Assembly: GCF_002002885.1 (NCBI RefSeq)
Contig: NZ_CP019510.1
Location: forward strand, 4,402,001 to 4,466,000
DNA length: 64,000 nucleotides
From: Janthinobacterium sp. LM6
GTDB taxonomy: Bacteria > Pseudomonadota > Gammaproteobacteria > Burkholderiales > Burkholderiaceae_D
Direction: 5' to 3'
Part shown: positions 18,118 to 32,239 of the stretch, piece by piece
Layout: each line of letters opens with the position of its first letter
Numbering within the stretch: position 1 is the stretch's first letter
The notes under the pieces: generated by a model
What the model was told of the DNA's origin: nothing
Database searches by the model: none
Seen by the model: only the letters and a program-made list of their open reading frames with translations
Translations under genes and position numbers: made by a program

Positions 18118-19824
18118 ATGCTCAAGACACTGCGCCGCTGGCGGCCGCCTTGGCCGCCTTGGCCGCCATGGCTCGCTTGCGTGTGTGCTGGCGTGTTGCT
18201 CATAACGTGGAGCAACAGTGTCGCCGCGCAAGATCCGAAGGAACACAGCGAACTCGACGCCACTGTCGTCGCACCCTTCCGCGCCGCGCTCGGTGCACGG
18301 ACAACGCAGGCGCGCACCTTTCTGGTCCGCCTCGCCTATCCCGACGAGGGGCGCGCGCATGCAGTGCGCTGGACCTTGACACTGTCCGGCCCGGGCCCGC
18401 AAGGCGCCGTGCTGCGGCGCTGGTCGGGTACGGAACAGGTGGGGGCCGGCGGCCACAGCGTCACCTTGCCCTGGGATGGCCGCGCCGACGCCGATGCGCG
18501 CGAACGGCGCGTGCCGGTCCCGGACGGTTTATATGAACTGCGCCTGCTGGCCGTGGCCGATGCCGGCACGCCGCAGGAAGCGCAGGTGGAACAGCAATGG
18601 CACATCCAGGTGCAGCGGGGGGCCGGCGCGCCGCCCAGGGTGCCCGCCTTCCAGGCCGGCCTGCAACAACTGCCCAGCCTGGATGGCCAGCTTGCGTACC
18701 GCATCGTCTACGCCAACCTGCACAGCCAGACGCGCCACAGCGACGGCGGCGCGGCGCTCGATGCCTGCCATGGCGCGCAAGACCCGCAAACGGCGCCCTT
18801 CGGCCCCATCGATGCCTACAAGTACGCGCAAGAACACGGGCTCGACGCCCTGCTGACATCCGAGCACAACCATATGTATGACGGTTCCGATGGCACCAAC
18901 GCCGCTGCAGCCCCTGCCGAAGCGATAGCCCTGTACCAGACGGGCCTGGCCGAAGCGGCCGCGTATTCGGCCGCCCATCCCGGCTTCCTGGCCCTGTACG
19001 GCATGGAATGGGGCGTCATCAACAAGGGCGGCCACCTGAACATCTTCAATAGCGACCAGCTGCTGGGCTGGGAAAGGAATGCCCTGGGCGAGCTGCTGGC
19101 CGACGTGGAAACGCCGAAAAGCGATTACGCTGGCCTGTACGCGCTGATGCGCGAACGGGGCTGGATCGGGCAATTCAACCACCCCGCCTATGCGGGTCAG
19201 TTTCTCGTCGATGGCCAGCCGCTCGGCTACACGCCGGATGGCGACGCGGCCATGGTGTTGTGCGAAGTCATGAACACGTCCGCTTTTTCCACCAACGACC
19301 AGGAAACGGAGACGCGGCGCAGCAATTACGAGGCGGCCTGCAACCGGGCCCTGGCGGCCGGCTACCATGTGGCCTTCAGCAGCAACCAGGACAACCACTG
19401 CGCCAACTGGGGCGCGGCCTACGGCAACCGCACGGCCGTGCTGGTGGCCAGCCCGGCCGCCGGCACGCCCGTCTCACGCGACGGCTTCCTCGAAGCGCTG
19501 CGCGCGCGCCGCGTGTTTGCCACCATGGACAAGCACGCGCAGCTGCTGTTTACGGCCAATGGCAAGCTGATGGGCGAGCGCTTCGACAACCACGGTCCCT
19601 TGCAGCTGGCCATCAGCTTCAGCAACAGCGCCGGGCGGCAAGCGGCCGCCGTCGCCATCTTCCACGGCGTGCCAGGAAGCAATGGCTCCGTCACACAGGT
19701 ATCGGATCAGGCCGAACTCAGCCTCACGCCCGCGCCCGGCCCCCATTTCTATTACGCGCGGCTGACGCAGGACGATGGCAATATCGTCTGGTCGGCGCCC
19801 GTGTGGATCAATCAACTGCCCTAA
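18118..19824 (+). CDS. Secreted CehA/McbA-like PHP-domain metallohydrolase
   Basis: This 568-residue protein has a Sec-type signal (basic start, unusual WPPWPPW repeat, hydrophobic core to about residue 37, cleavage after AAQ). A beta-rich FlgD/Ig-like domain covers about 40-180. A PHP-type phosphoesterase domain follows, with metal ligands in NLHSQTRHSDG, TSEHNH, YGMEWG, FNHP and NQDNHC. CehA/McbA relatives hydrolyse esters, carbamates or phosphoesters; the substrate here is unknown. The ATG at 18118 follows GGGAGGCCACG and replaces longer upstream frames that lie in the nitrate leader. It diverges from the nitrate operon, with about 325 bases between. Confidence 0.8.
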   Translation: MLKTLRRWRPPWPPWPPWLACVCAGVLLITWSNSVAAQDPKEHSELDATVVAPFRAALGARTTQARTFLVRLAYPDEGRAHAVRWTLTLSGPGPQGAVLRRWSGTEQVGAGGHSVTLPWDGRADADARERRVPVPDGLYELRLLAVADAGTPQEAQVEQQWHIQVQRGAGAPPRVPAFQAGLQQLPSLDGQLAYRIVYANLHSQTRHSDGGAALDACHGAQDPQTAPFGPIDAYKYAQEHGLDALLTSEHNHMYDGSDGTNAAAAPAEAIALYQTGLAEAAAYSAAHPGFLALYGMEWGVINKGGHLNIFNSDQLLGWERNALGELLADVETPKSDYAGLYALMRERGWIGQFNHPAYAGQFLVDGQPLGYTPDGDAAMVLCEVMNTSAFSTNDQETETRRSNYEAACNRALAAGYHVAFSSNQDNHCANWGAAYGNRTAVLVASPAAGTPVSRDGFLEALRARRVFATMDKHAQLLFTANGKLMGERFDNHGPLQLAISFSNSAGRQAAAVAIFHGVPGSNGSVTQVSDQAELSLTPAPGPHFYYARLTQDDGNIVWSAPVWINQLP

Positions 19825-19832
19825 GGAGTACA

Positions 19833-20771
19833 CTATGTAGTAACAGAAACCGTTTCATGGCGCTGCGGCGGCGCATGCCGCGCCATCAGTTCGACCACCC
19901 AGTCGATGAAGACGCGCAGTTTTATGCTGACATGGCGATTCGGCGGATAGGCGAGGTACAAGGGCATGGGAGCGATCTGCCAGCCGGCAAACAGGGGAAT
20001 CAGGGTCCCGGCCTCGACATGTGCCCGGGCCATGTAATCCGGCAACCACAAGGCGCCCAGCCCCGCCAGCCCTGCCGCCAGGTAAGCGTTGCCGTCGTCT
20101 ATCGACAGCACGTACTGGCCCTGGATCGTCACGCTCTGACCACCCTGCCGCATCACGGCGGAGTAAGCGTTGCCGCCACTCCCCCAGCGAAAGCGCACGA
20201 TACGGTGCCGGGCGTCTTCCAGTTCCTGCGGATGGCTTGGAATGCCGGCGCGCTGCAGATAGCCAGGCGCCGCATACACGGCCAGCTGCAAGTCGCCGAT
20301 CTTGCGCGCCATCAAGGACTGGTCGCGCAGCTCGCCACCACGGATGACGCAATCGACGTGATCGCCTATCACATCGACCATGCGGTCGCTGGCGCCCATG
20401 TCCAGCTGGATGTCCGGGTAGCGGGCGTAAAACTGCGGCAGCGCCGGCACCAGCAGCAGGCTGGCGAGCGGACTGGGCACGTCCACCCGCAACTGGCCAC
20501 GGGGCAGCGTCGCGGCGCCGGGCAAGCTGGCTTCAAGCTCGTCCAGGGTGGCCAGCACCTGCACGATACGCTCGTAATAAGCGGCGCCATCGGCCGTGAC
20601 ATTGACCTTGCGCGTCGTGCGGTTCAGCAACTTCAAGCGCAGCCGCGCTTCCAGCTGCTGCACCAGCTGCGTGACACTCGTGCGGCTCATGTGCAAGGTG
20701 TGGGCCGCCCGGGTAAAACTACCCGTCTCGACCACCCGCACGAATGCCCGCATCGTATCCAACTTGTCCAT
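19833..20771 (-). CDS. LysR-family transcriptional regulator
   Basis: This 312-residue LysR-type regulator has an N-terminal winged helix (1-60) with VVETGSFTRAAHTLHMSRTSVTQ, and a periplasmic-binding-like effector domain from about residue 90. The ATG at 20771 has GGGGAGG 6 bases upstream. It diverges from a RidA-family gene, its most likely target. It converges on the PHP hydrolase gene with only 8 bases between them. The effector is unknown. The AACVR-like family branch is often associated with stress or degradation genes, but nothing here fixes the ligand. Confidence 0.88.
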   Translation of the reverse strand: MDKLDTMRAFVRVVETGSFTRAAHTLHMSRTSVTQLVQQLEARLRLKLLNRTTRKVNVTADGAAYYERIVQVLATLDELEASLPGAATLPRGQLRVDVPSPLASLLLVPALPQFYARYPDIQLDMGASDRMVDVIGDHVDCVIRGGELRDQSLMARKIGDLQLAVYAAPGYLQRAGIPSHPQELEDARHRIVRFRWGSGGNAYSAVMRQGGQSVTIQGQYVLSIDDGNAYLAAGLAGLGALWLPDYMARAHVEAGTLIPLFAGWQIAPMPLYLAYPPNRHVSIKLRVFIDWVVELMARHAPPQRHETVSVTT

Positions 20772-20793
20772 CGCCACCTCCCCATCCCGATTG

Positions 20794-20808
20794 TTTGGAT
20801 TATACAAA
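20794..20808. promoter_or_regulatory. LysR-type operator overlapping the lysR -10 box
   Basis: The sequence TTTGGATTATACAAA is an interrupted palindrome (TTTG-N7-CAAA) in the LysR/ridA divergent spacer. Read on the minus strand it contains a perfect TATAAT 27 bases before the LysR start. A regulator bound here would cover its own promoter, the usual LysR autoregulation layout. Confidence 0.45.
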
Positions 20809-20904
20809 TAGTCTTGGGGGAACTTGCGCCTTTATCTGCGCGACTGCCGGCGCTAAAGTTCTGCCCAGGCCGCCGTCGGGCGGCAACCTCCAGGGAGCCA
20901 TGCC

Positions 20905-21324
20905 ATGAGTAATGCAGTGAGCAATACAGTGACCACGCGCGACGTCGTCTTTCCGCCCGGACGCCAGGCGCTGTATGAGAAAAACCGCTATTCACCCGCC
21001 GTGCGGGCCCAAGGCTTGCTGTTCGTCTCCGGCCAGGTGGGCAGTCGCGCGGACGGCACGCCGGAACCCGGACTGGAAGCCCAGGTCAGGCTGGCGTTCG
21101 ACAACCTGAACACCATCCTGCGCGCCGCCCGCTGCACCTTCGATGACGTGGTCGACGTGACCGTCTTCATCGTCAATCCGGAAGCGACATTCCAGCGCAT
21201 CTGGAACATCGTGCAGGCCGAGTACTGGGGCGACGCGCCCCACCCCGCCGTCACGGCCGTGGGCGTCACATGGCTGTACGGTTTCCAGTTCGAGATCAAG
21301 GTAGTGGCGAAGTTGCCAGTGTAG
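20905..21324 (+). CDS. RidA-family (YjgF/YER057c/UK114) deaminase
   Basis: This 139-residue member of the RidA superfamily has the blocks PAVRAQGLLFVSGQVG near 30-45, LAFDNLNTILRAARCTFDDVVDVTVFI near 70-95, and HPAVTAVGVTWL near 110-122. The Arg that binds the carboxylate in true RidA (usually in a C-RVEI context near the C-terminus) is not obvious. It therefore probably belongs to an Rid1-7 subgroup instead of the housekeeping enamine deaminase. The ATG at 20905 follows GGGAGCCATGCC. It is controlled in all likelihood by the divergent LysR gene. Confidence 0.85.
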   Translation: MSNAVSNTVTTRDVVFPPGRQALYEKNRYSPAVRAQGLLFVSGQVGSRADGTPEPGLEAQVRLAFDNLNTILRAARCTFDDVVDVTVFIVNPEATFQRIWNIVQAEYWGDAPHPAVTAVGVTWLYGFQFEIKVVAKLPV

Positions 21325-21537
21325 TACTTTCCGGCAAGCACGAAATTAAAATCCGCAAACACCACCCAATGCCGCAGAAAATAAAGCCGATAGGATTTGA
21401 ATGAAATATCATATGAAAAACATGTCAAACCTATACCAATAACGCCGTCACACTGGTTCCCAAAAGCAATCCATGGCACCATGGCTGCGCCGTTTTGCCT
21501 GCAACGCGGCCTCCCTCGGACCAACCAGGAACCCTCT

Positions 21538-23643
21538 ATGTCGTCATATCGCACTCTCGCCGGCAGCATGCTGCTCGGCCTGGCCGCAGCGGGCATCGCC
21601 CATGCACAAGCACCCGCGCCCGCCGCCGCCAACACCGATCCCCACCTGTGGCTGGAAGACGTCCTCGGCGACAAGCCGCTGGCCTGGGTCAAGCAGCACA
21701 ATGCCGTCGCCACCAGGGAACTGGAAAGCCAGCCCGGCTTTCCCGCCCTGCAGGCGCGCCTGAAAACCATCCTCAATTCCAAGGAACGCATTCCCTCCGT
21801 CAGCAAGGAAGGCGAGTTTTACTACAACTTCTGGCGCGACGCCCAGCACGTGCGCGGCATCTGGCGCCGCACCACGCTGGCGCAGTATCAGCAGGCCGAA
21901 CCCGCGTGGGAAACCGTGATCGACCTCGACCAGCTGGCCGCCGGCGAGAGTGAAAACTGGGTCTGGGGCGGCGCGTCCTGCCTGTATCCGAAGGGCGAAC
22001 GCTGCCTCATTTCCCTGTCGCGCGGCGGCGGCGATGCCAAGGTGGTGCGCGAATACGACGTGGCCAGGCGCGCCTTCGTCGACGGCGGCTTCACCCTGCC
22101 AGAAGCGAAGGGCAGCGCCAGCTGGATCGACCAGGACACCCTGCTCGTCTCCACGGATTTCGGCCCCGGCTCGATGACCAGCTCCGGCTACCCGCGCATC
22201 ATCAAGCAGTGGCAGCGCGGCACGCCGCTGGCGCAGGCGCAAACGCTGTATGAAGCCAAAGCCGACGACCTGAGCGCGGGCGCCTACAAGGATTTCACGC
22301 CCGGCCACGAACACCAGTTCATCGAGCGGCAAATCGATTTCTACAGCGGCGAAATGTTCCTGCGCGACGGCGCCGGGCTGAAGAAAGTGCCGAAACCGGA
22401 TGACGCGACGGCCTTCACCGTGCGCGACCAGCTGGTCATCACCCTGCGCTCGGACTGGAAAGTCAACGGCAAGACCTATGCGCAAGGCTCATTGCTGGCG
22501 ACGGATTTCAAGGCCTTCATGCAGGGCAAGCAGGAACTGGAAGTGCTGTACGCGCCGACGGCCACGTCTTCGCTGGACAATGTCACGGCGACCAAGTCGG
22601 CCATCCTCGTCACCACCCTGGACAAGGTCAAGAACCGCCTGACGGAACTGCGCCATGTGAACGGCAAGTGGCAGCGCCGCGCCGTCGATGCGCCGAAGCT
22701 GGGCACCCTGGCCGTCAGCGCGCTCGACCCCGTCGACTCGGAGCAGTACTTCCTGACGGTGACCGACTTCCTCAACCCGACCACCCTGTACCTGGCCACG
22801 GCGCAGAGCGACAAGCGGACAAAGATCAAGTCGCTGCCCGCCTACTACGACGCGGCGCCGTACAAGGTGGAGCAGTTCGAATCGACGTCGAAGGATGGCA
22901 CGAAGGTGCCGTATTTCGCCATCATGGGCAAGAAGACGAAGTTCGACGGCAGCAATCCCACCGTGCTGTATGGCTACGGCGGCTTTGAAATGTCGCTGAA
23001 ACCAAGCTACAGCGGCACCACGGGCGTGGCGTGGCTGGAAAAAGGCGGCGTGTACGTGCTGGCGAACATCCGCGGCGGCGGCGAATTCGGCCCCCGCTGG
23101 CACCAGGCGGCGCTGAAGGAAAACCGCCAGCGCGCGTATGACGATTTCATCTCCGTGGCGCAGGATTTGATCCAGCGCAAGGTCACCAGTCCGCGCCACC
23201 TGGGCATCATGGGCGGCAGCAATGGCGGCCTGCTGACGGGCGCCGTGCTGGTGCAGCGTCCCGACCTGTTCAACGCCGTCGTCAGCCAGGTGCCGCTGCT
23301 CGACATGCGCCGCTATAACAAGATGCTGGCGGGCGCCTCGTGGATGGGAGAGTACGGCGACCCGGACGTGCCGGAACAATGGGCGTACATCAGCAAGTAC
23401 TCGCCGTACCAGAACGTCTTCAAGGACAAGAAATATCCGCGCGTGCTGTTTACCACCTCGACGCGCGACGACCGGGTCCACCCTGGCCATGCGCGCAAGA
23501 TGGTGGCGAAGATGGAAGAGCAAGGCCACGACGTGCTGTACTGGGAAAACACGGAAGGCGGCCATGCGGGCGCCGCCAACAACGACCAGCAGGCGCTGAT
23601 GTGGGCGCTGACCTACACCTTCCTGCTGGAGCAGCTGAAGTAA
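21538..23643 (+). CDS. Secreted prolyl oligopeptidase, family S9
   Basis: This 701-residue serine peptidase has a signal peptide (cleavage near AHAQ, residue 24), a beta-propeller region (about 90-410) and a C-terminal alpha/beta-hydrolase domain. Catalytic residues by position are S561 in GGSNGGLL, Asp in DDRV (644-647) and H676 in GGHAG. The YGYGGFEMSL and NIRGGGEFGPRWH blocks are typical of S9A peptidases. It would cleave short proline-containing peptides in the periplasm or outside. The ATG at 21538 follows CCAGGA. Longer upstream frames are rejected because they lack a ribosome-binding site and would bury the signal peptide. An intrinsic terminator follows. Confidence 0.9.
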   Translation: MSSYRTLAGSMLLGLAAAGIAHAQAPAPAAANTDPHLWLEDVLGDKPLAWVKQHNAVATRELESQPGFPALQARLKTILNSKERIPSVSKEGEFYYNFWRDAQHVRGIWRRTTLAQYQQAEPAWETVIDLDQLAAGESENWVWGGASCLYPKGERCLISLSRGGGDAKVVREYDVARRAFVDGGFTLPEAKGSASWIDQDTLLVSTDFGPGSMTSSGYPRIIKQWQRGTPLAQAQTLYEAKADDLSAGAYKDFTPGHEHQFIERQIDFYSGEMFLRDGAGLKKVPKPDDATAFTVRDQLVITLRSDWKVNGKTYAQGSLLATDFKAFMQGKQELEVLYAPTATSSLDNVTATKSAILVTTLDKVKNRLTELRHVNGKWQRRAVDAPKLGTLAVSALDPVDSEQYFLTVTDFLNPTTLYLATAQSDKRTKIKSLPAYYDAAPYKVEQFESTSKDGTKVPYFAIMGKKTKFDGSNPTVLYGYGGFEMSLKPSYSGTTGVAWLEKGGVYVLANIRGGGEFGPRWHQAALKENRQRAYDDFISVAQDLIQRKVTSPRHLGIMGGSNGGLLTGAVLVQRPDLFNAVVSQVPLLDMRRYNKMLAGASWMGEYGDPDVPEQWAYISKYSPYQNVFKDKKYPRVLFTTSTRDDRVHPGHARKMVAKMEEQGHDVLYWENTEGGHAGAANNDQQALMWALTYTFLLEQLK

Positions 23644-23685
23644 GGAAGTCGAAGTCAACCCGGCCTGACGGCCTCCGCAAGACAG

Positions 23686-23722
23686 AACGCCTGCACCGGA
23701 TCTTCCGGCGCAGGCGTTTTTT
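23686..23722 (+). terminator. Intrinsic terminator after the prolyl oligopeptidase gene
   Basis: Stem AACGCCTGC (23686-23694) pairs with GCAGGCGTT (23710-23718). An inner CCGGA/TCCGG stem is present, and a run of six T ends at 23722. It ends the rightward transcript just before the opposing GST gene. Confidence 0.85.
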
Positions 23723-23729
23723 CATGGGC

Positions 23730-24353
23730 CTACTTCGCCTGCGCGCTGGGGCGTTCGGCGATGCGGTCGCGGTAGGCCTGCAGGTGCTGCAAACCTTCCG
23801 CACCGGGACGGTACTTCATCAGGCCGCGCGCAAATTCCAGCGCGCAGAAGGCCGTGATGTCGGCAATCGTAAACCGTTCGCCGGCGATGTAGGGCTGGCT
23901 GGCCAGCACCTGGTCCAGCCATTGCGCCGTCTCGCGCAGCTTGCCCGCCTGCGCCGTGGCGAAATCGGGAAACTGCGGGTTTTCCAGCGCCACCAGGGCC
24001 GGATGGCCGTGGCGCACCCAGTTGGCGGCGGCGCTGAACAAATGCAGTTCCACGCGGCGGTCGGCCATTTCGATGAAGGCGCGCTCTTCGAAACCTTCGC
24101 CCATCAGGTTCGGCTGCGGCTGCAAGCCTTCCAGGTAAGTGCAGATGGCGCGCGTTTCGGTCAGCACGCGCCCGTCCGCCAATTCCAGCACGGGCACGCG
24201 GCCCAGCGGGTTTTTCGCCAGGAAGGCGGGATCGCGGTGCTGACCCGCCATCAGGTCGAGCGCCACTTCCTCGATGCCGGTGATGCCTTTTTCGGCGATG
24301 AACATGGTGACACGGCGCGGATTCGGCGTGCGGGGGCTGATATACAGTTTCAT
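23730..24353 (-). CDS. Glutathione S-transferase family protein
   Basis: This 207-residue GST has an N-terminal thioredoxin-like domain (1-80), starting KLYISPRTPNPRRV, with the cis-Pro segment GRVPVLEL and the TETRAICTYL glutathione-contact helix. The helical C-terminal domain has the folding-motif-like ERFTIADITAF near 150. It is cytoplasmic and of unknown substrate. The start at 24353 is preferred over an ATG 17 codons upstream because it begins at the first beta strand. The ribosome-binding site is weak (GAGACC) for either. It converges on the peptidase gene; the terminator lies between. Confidence 0.85.
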   Translation of the reverse strand: MKLYISPRTPNPRRVTMFIAEKGITGIEEVALDLMAGQHRDPAFLAKNPLGRVPVLELADGRVLTETRAICTYLEGLQPQPNLMGEGFEERAFIEMADRRVELHLFSAAANWVRHGHPALVALENPQFPDFATAQAGKLRETAQWLDQVLASQPYIAGERFTIADITAFCALEFARGLMKYRPGAEGLQHLQAYRDRIAERPSAQAK

Positions 24354-24610
24354 GTGCAGGTCTCGTCTCGTCTCGTTAGGGTGGTTGACAATCAGGTGCG
24401 GCACCGGCCTGTGGCAAGGCGGTCAGGCGCCCATCATACCAGCGCACCGTCGTGGTGCGGCGCTCCTGGCGCGTTGACTTTGCCCCCGTTTCCACTTAGA
24501 TTGCTGTACGGGAACGCTGGCTTCCAGTTCCAGCGATGTCCCCCAACCGCCATCAACGCTCGCAGCCTACCCGGCCGGCGGGCGTTTTACCCATGAACGA
24601 AGGGCATACC

Positions 24611-27304
<2,694 letters not shown>

Positions 27305-27312
27305 GCGCCCGC

Positions 27313-27347
27313 GCCCGGCGCCGCAGTACGTCGGCGCCGGGCATTTT
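27313..27347 (+). terminator. Intrinsic terminator after the M1 aminopeptidase gene
   Basis: An 11-bp GC-rich stem, GCCCGGCGCCG (27313-27323) with CGGCGCCGGGC (27332-27342), is followed by ATTTT. It lies 8 bases after the stop codon. Confidence 0.8.
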
Positions 27348-27371
27348 CCGGCCCTGCACGAAAATCCGGAC

Positions 27372-27407
27372 AAAAAAAACCGGCTTCGCAAGTCGCGGCA
27401 GCCGGTT
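27372..27407 (-). terminator. Leftward intrinsic terminator with no gene before it
   Basis: On the minus strand AACCGGCT (27407-27400) pairs with AGCCGGTT (27385-27378) and is followed by a run of eight T. No leftward protein gene ends nearby (the next one upstream ends at 28560), which points to a small RNA transcript. On the plus strand the hairpin lacks a T tract. Confidence 0.7.
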
Positions 27408-27565
27408 GAAACGCTGTTTCAGAGCGCAGGGATAAAACGGAAAACACATGAAAAGTGGAAATCGTGCCGGTCATTGAGGTGTCCGGCAACCTTGCGCCCG
27501 GGGTTTCCGTGCGCCATGTATCCACTATGCCAGTCCTTCCCTCGGACAGGCTTAGGACTTCATTA
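27372..27565 (-). ncRNA. Candidate small RNA ending at the orphan terminator
   Basis: The region upstream of the leftward terminator has no credible reading frame on either strand, yet can form several local stems. One is GTCCT/AGGAC around 27561-27536. Another is TGCCGG/CCGGCA around 27486-27464. The last is TGAAAC/GTTTCA just before the terminator. TTTAAT near 27570 could be a -10 box; no good -35 is seen, so the 5' end is a guess. Several unpaired GGA triplets would fit a CsrA/RsmA-binding RNA, but that is speculative. It does not match the 6S, tmRNA, RNase P or SRP RNA signatures I know. Confidence 0.35.
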
Positions 27566-27850
27566 AATCCCCGCCCAATTCCTGCATTTCCCTTGCCCCG
27601 CCCTGCGGATCTTGCCATAAAACAATTTTTACATGTCTGGTGCCGATGGTTGAGCTCACCGGCTAAGCTGTTGAGTCATGCCTGCATCCTATCGCTCCCG
27701 GAACGTAGTGATTTGCGCACCGCATGCTGTGTGCCAACAAAAGCATCATAACAGCGGCATATGACCGCCTTATGACGTAGCTCTAACATTGCACGCGCGC
27801 CGCCGCGCGGATCGCGTACTATTCCCCCATCGCCCTTGCCTCGTCCGCCC
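27408..27850. other. Long intergenic region between the aminopeptidase and YceI lipoprotein genes
   Basis: Together with the terminators, 27305-27850 is 546 bases without a protein gene. The left two thirds hold the candidate small RNA. The rest (27570-27850) has moderate AT content and presumably carries the promoters of the small RNA (leftward) and the YceI lipoprotein (rightward). No clear -35/-10 pair or long repeat is seen in it. Confidence 0.4.
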
Positions 27851-28597
27851 ATGCCCAGCCAGAACCACCGCCTGCCGTCAACCATCCGCGCTATTTTCCT
27901 GCTTGCCTGCGCCGGGCTGGCGTCCTGCATACCCTTGCCGCCGGCGCCGGCCCCCGCTCCCGCACCGGCCGCACCGGCCGCCATGCCCGCGCCCGCGTGG
28001 CAGCGGCAAGGCGTGCACCTGCTGCACATCGCGCCCGAGGAGTCCCTGCTGACCATCACCGTGCGCCGCGGCGGCGCGCTGGCGCGGCTAGGGCATGACC
28101 ACGTGGTGGCCAGCCGCAGCCTGCAGGGCGTGGTGGCGCCCGCGCCGGGACGCGCGCAGTTCCGCTTCCGGCTCGACGAGATGAGTGTGGATGAAGCCAG
28201 CCTGCGCCAGGCGGCCGGCTTGACGACGATGCCGTCGGCCGACGCCATCGCCGGCACGCGCCAAAACATGCTGGTGCGCGTGCTCGAGGCGGAACGCTAT
28301 CCGTGGGTGAACATCGAGGCGCGCCGCACGGGCGACAAGGAAGTGCTCGAGGCGGACATCACCCTGCATGGCGTGACGCGCACGCTGCAGTTGCCGGTGC
28401 GCATTGAGCAAGCGGCCGATGGACGCCGCCTGCAGGCCAGCGGCAGCCTGCTCTTGAAACAGAGCGACTTCGGCATCGTCCCCTTCGCCGTCCTGGGCGG
28501 CGCCATGGCCGTGCAGGATCAGATGGAACTGGCGTTTCGCATTACCGCCAGGCAAGAGCTCAGCGCGCCAGGATCAGGCGCAAGCCCAGGCCGATGA
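27851..28597 (+). CDS. YceI-domain lipoprotein
   Basis: This 248-residue protein has a lipoprotein signal with the lipobox LASC (Cys near 27), then a Pro/Ala-rich linker (about residues 30-50). The YceI-like beta-barrel domain spans about 55-240, with LARLGHDHVV, a DEASLR segment and ADITLHGVTRTLQLPV. YceI-fold proteins bind long amphipathic lipids or polyisoprenoids; the ligand here is not known. The ATG at 27851 was chosen; an upstream TTG has no support. Its 3' end overlaps the opposing LysE-family gene by 38 bases. The HD-H in the GHDH element resembles YceI proteins linked to redox clusters. Confidence 0.8.
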   Translation: MPSQNHRLPSTIRAIFLLACAGLASCIPLPPAPAPAPAPAAPAAMPAPAWQRQGVHLLHIAPEESLLTITVRRGGALARLGHDHVVASRSLQGVVAPAPGRAQFRFRLDEMSVDEASLRQAAGLTTMPSADAIAGTRQNMLVRVLEAERYPWVNIEARRTGDKEVLEADITLHGVTRTLQLPVRIEQAADGRRLQASGSLLLKQSDFGIVPFAVLGGAMAVQDQMELAFRITARQELSAPGSGASPGR

Positions 28598-29189
28598 AGA
28601 TGGTGCCGGCCACCCGGTCGAGCCACAGGCCGGCGCGCGGGCGGCGGTTCAGCCACAGCCCGACGGCGCCGGAAAAGTAGCCGAGCAGGCCAAACAGCAC
28701 GCACGCCTGCGCCGTGAAGACGAGGCCCAGCTGCGCCGTCTGCCAGCTGGCATTGCCCTGGCCCGCGACGATGAACTGCGGCAAGAACGACAGGAAAAAC
28801 AGCACGACTTTCGGATTGATACTGTTGGCAAACAGCCCTTTGCCGAACAAACGCAGCAAGGACTCGTCGGGCAAGGCGGCCGCGCCATCGACTCTGGCGC
28901 CGCCACGGCTGCGCAAGGCGCCGATGCCCAGCCACACCAGGTACAGCCCGCCGGCCACTTTCAGCGCGGTAAATGCCGTGGGCGAGGCGGCCAGCAGGGC
29001 CGATACGCCGATGGTCGCCAGCACGGTGTGCGTGAGGCAGCCAAGGGCGCAGCCCAGGCCGAAGGCCATGCCCTGGCGGCGCCCGCGCGACATGCCCACG
29101 CCCAGCACCATCAGGTTGTCGGGGCCGGGACTGGCGGTAATGAGGACGGCGGCGGCCAGGAAGGCCAGGAACTGGTCGGGACTGAGCAT
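28560..29189 (-). CDS. LysE/RhtB-family amino acid exporter
   Basis: This 209-residue inner-membrane protein has about six hydrophobic segments and the family opening with ITASPGPDNLMVLGVGMSRG near residues 17-36 (SPGPD/N motif). A second block near 110-130 reads FANSINPKVVLFF. It exports amino acids or homoserine lactone-like compounds; specificity cannot be inferred. It starts with ATG at 29189, with GAGA 5 bases upstream. The 3' end overlaps the YceI lipoprotein gene on the other strand. Confidence 0.9.
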   Translation of the reverse strand: MLSPDQFLAFLAAAVLITASPGPDNLMVLGVGMSRGRRQGMAFGLGCALGCLTHTVLATIGVSALLAASPTAFTALKVAGGLYLVWLGIGALRSRGGARVDGAAALPDESLLRLFGKGLFANSINPKVVLFFLSFLPQFIVAGQGNASWQTAQLGLVFTAQACVLFGLLGYFSGAVGLWLNRRPRAGLWLDRVAGTIFIGLGLRLILAR

Positions 29190-29281
29190 GAATATCTCGC
29201 GGGCAAAGGCGCCATGATACCGGAGCCGGCGCCATGCCGGCAGGACATGAAATTGCCGTATGTCACCGAGAGTCGATTAAA

Positions 29282-32223
<2,942 letters not shown>

Positions 32224-32239
<16 letters not shown>

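Noticed and set aside
27408..27570. 6S RNA, tmRNA, RNase P or SRP RNA for the orphan transcript
   Set aside because: None of the signature sequences I know for these RNAs is present; left as a hypothetical small RNA.
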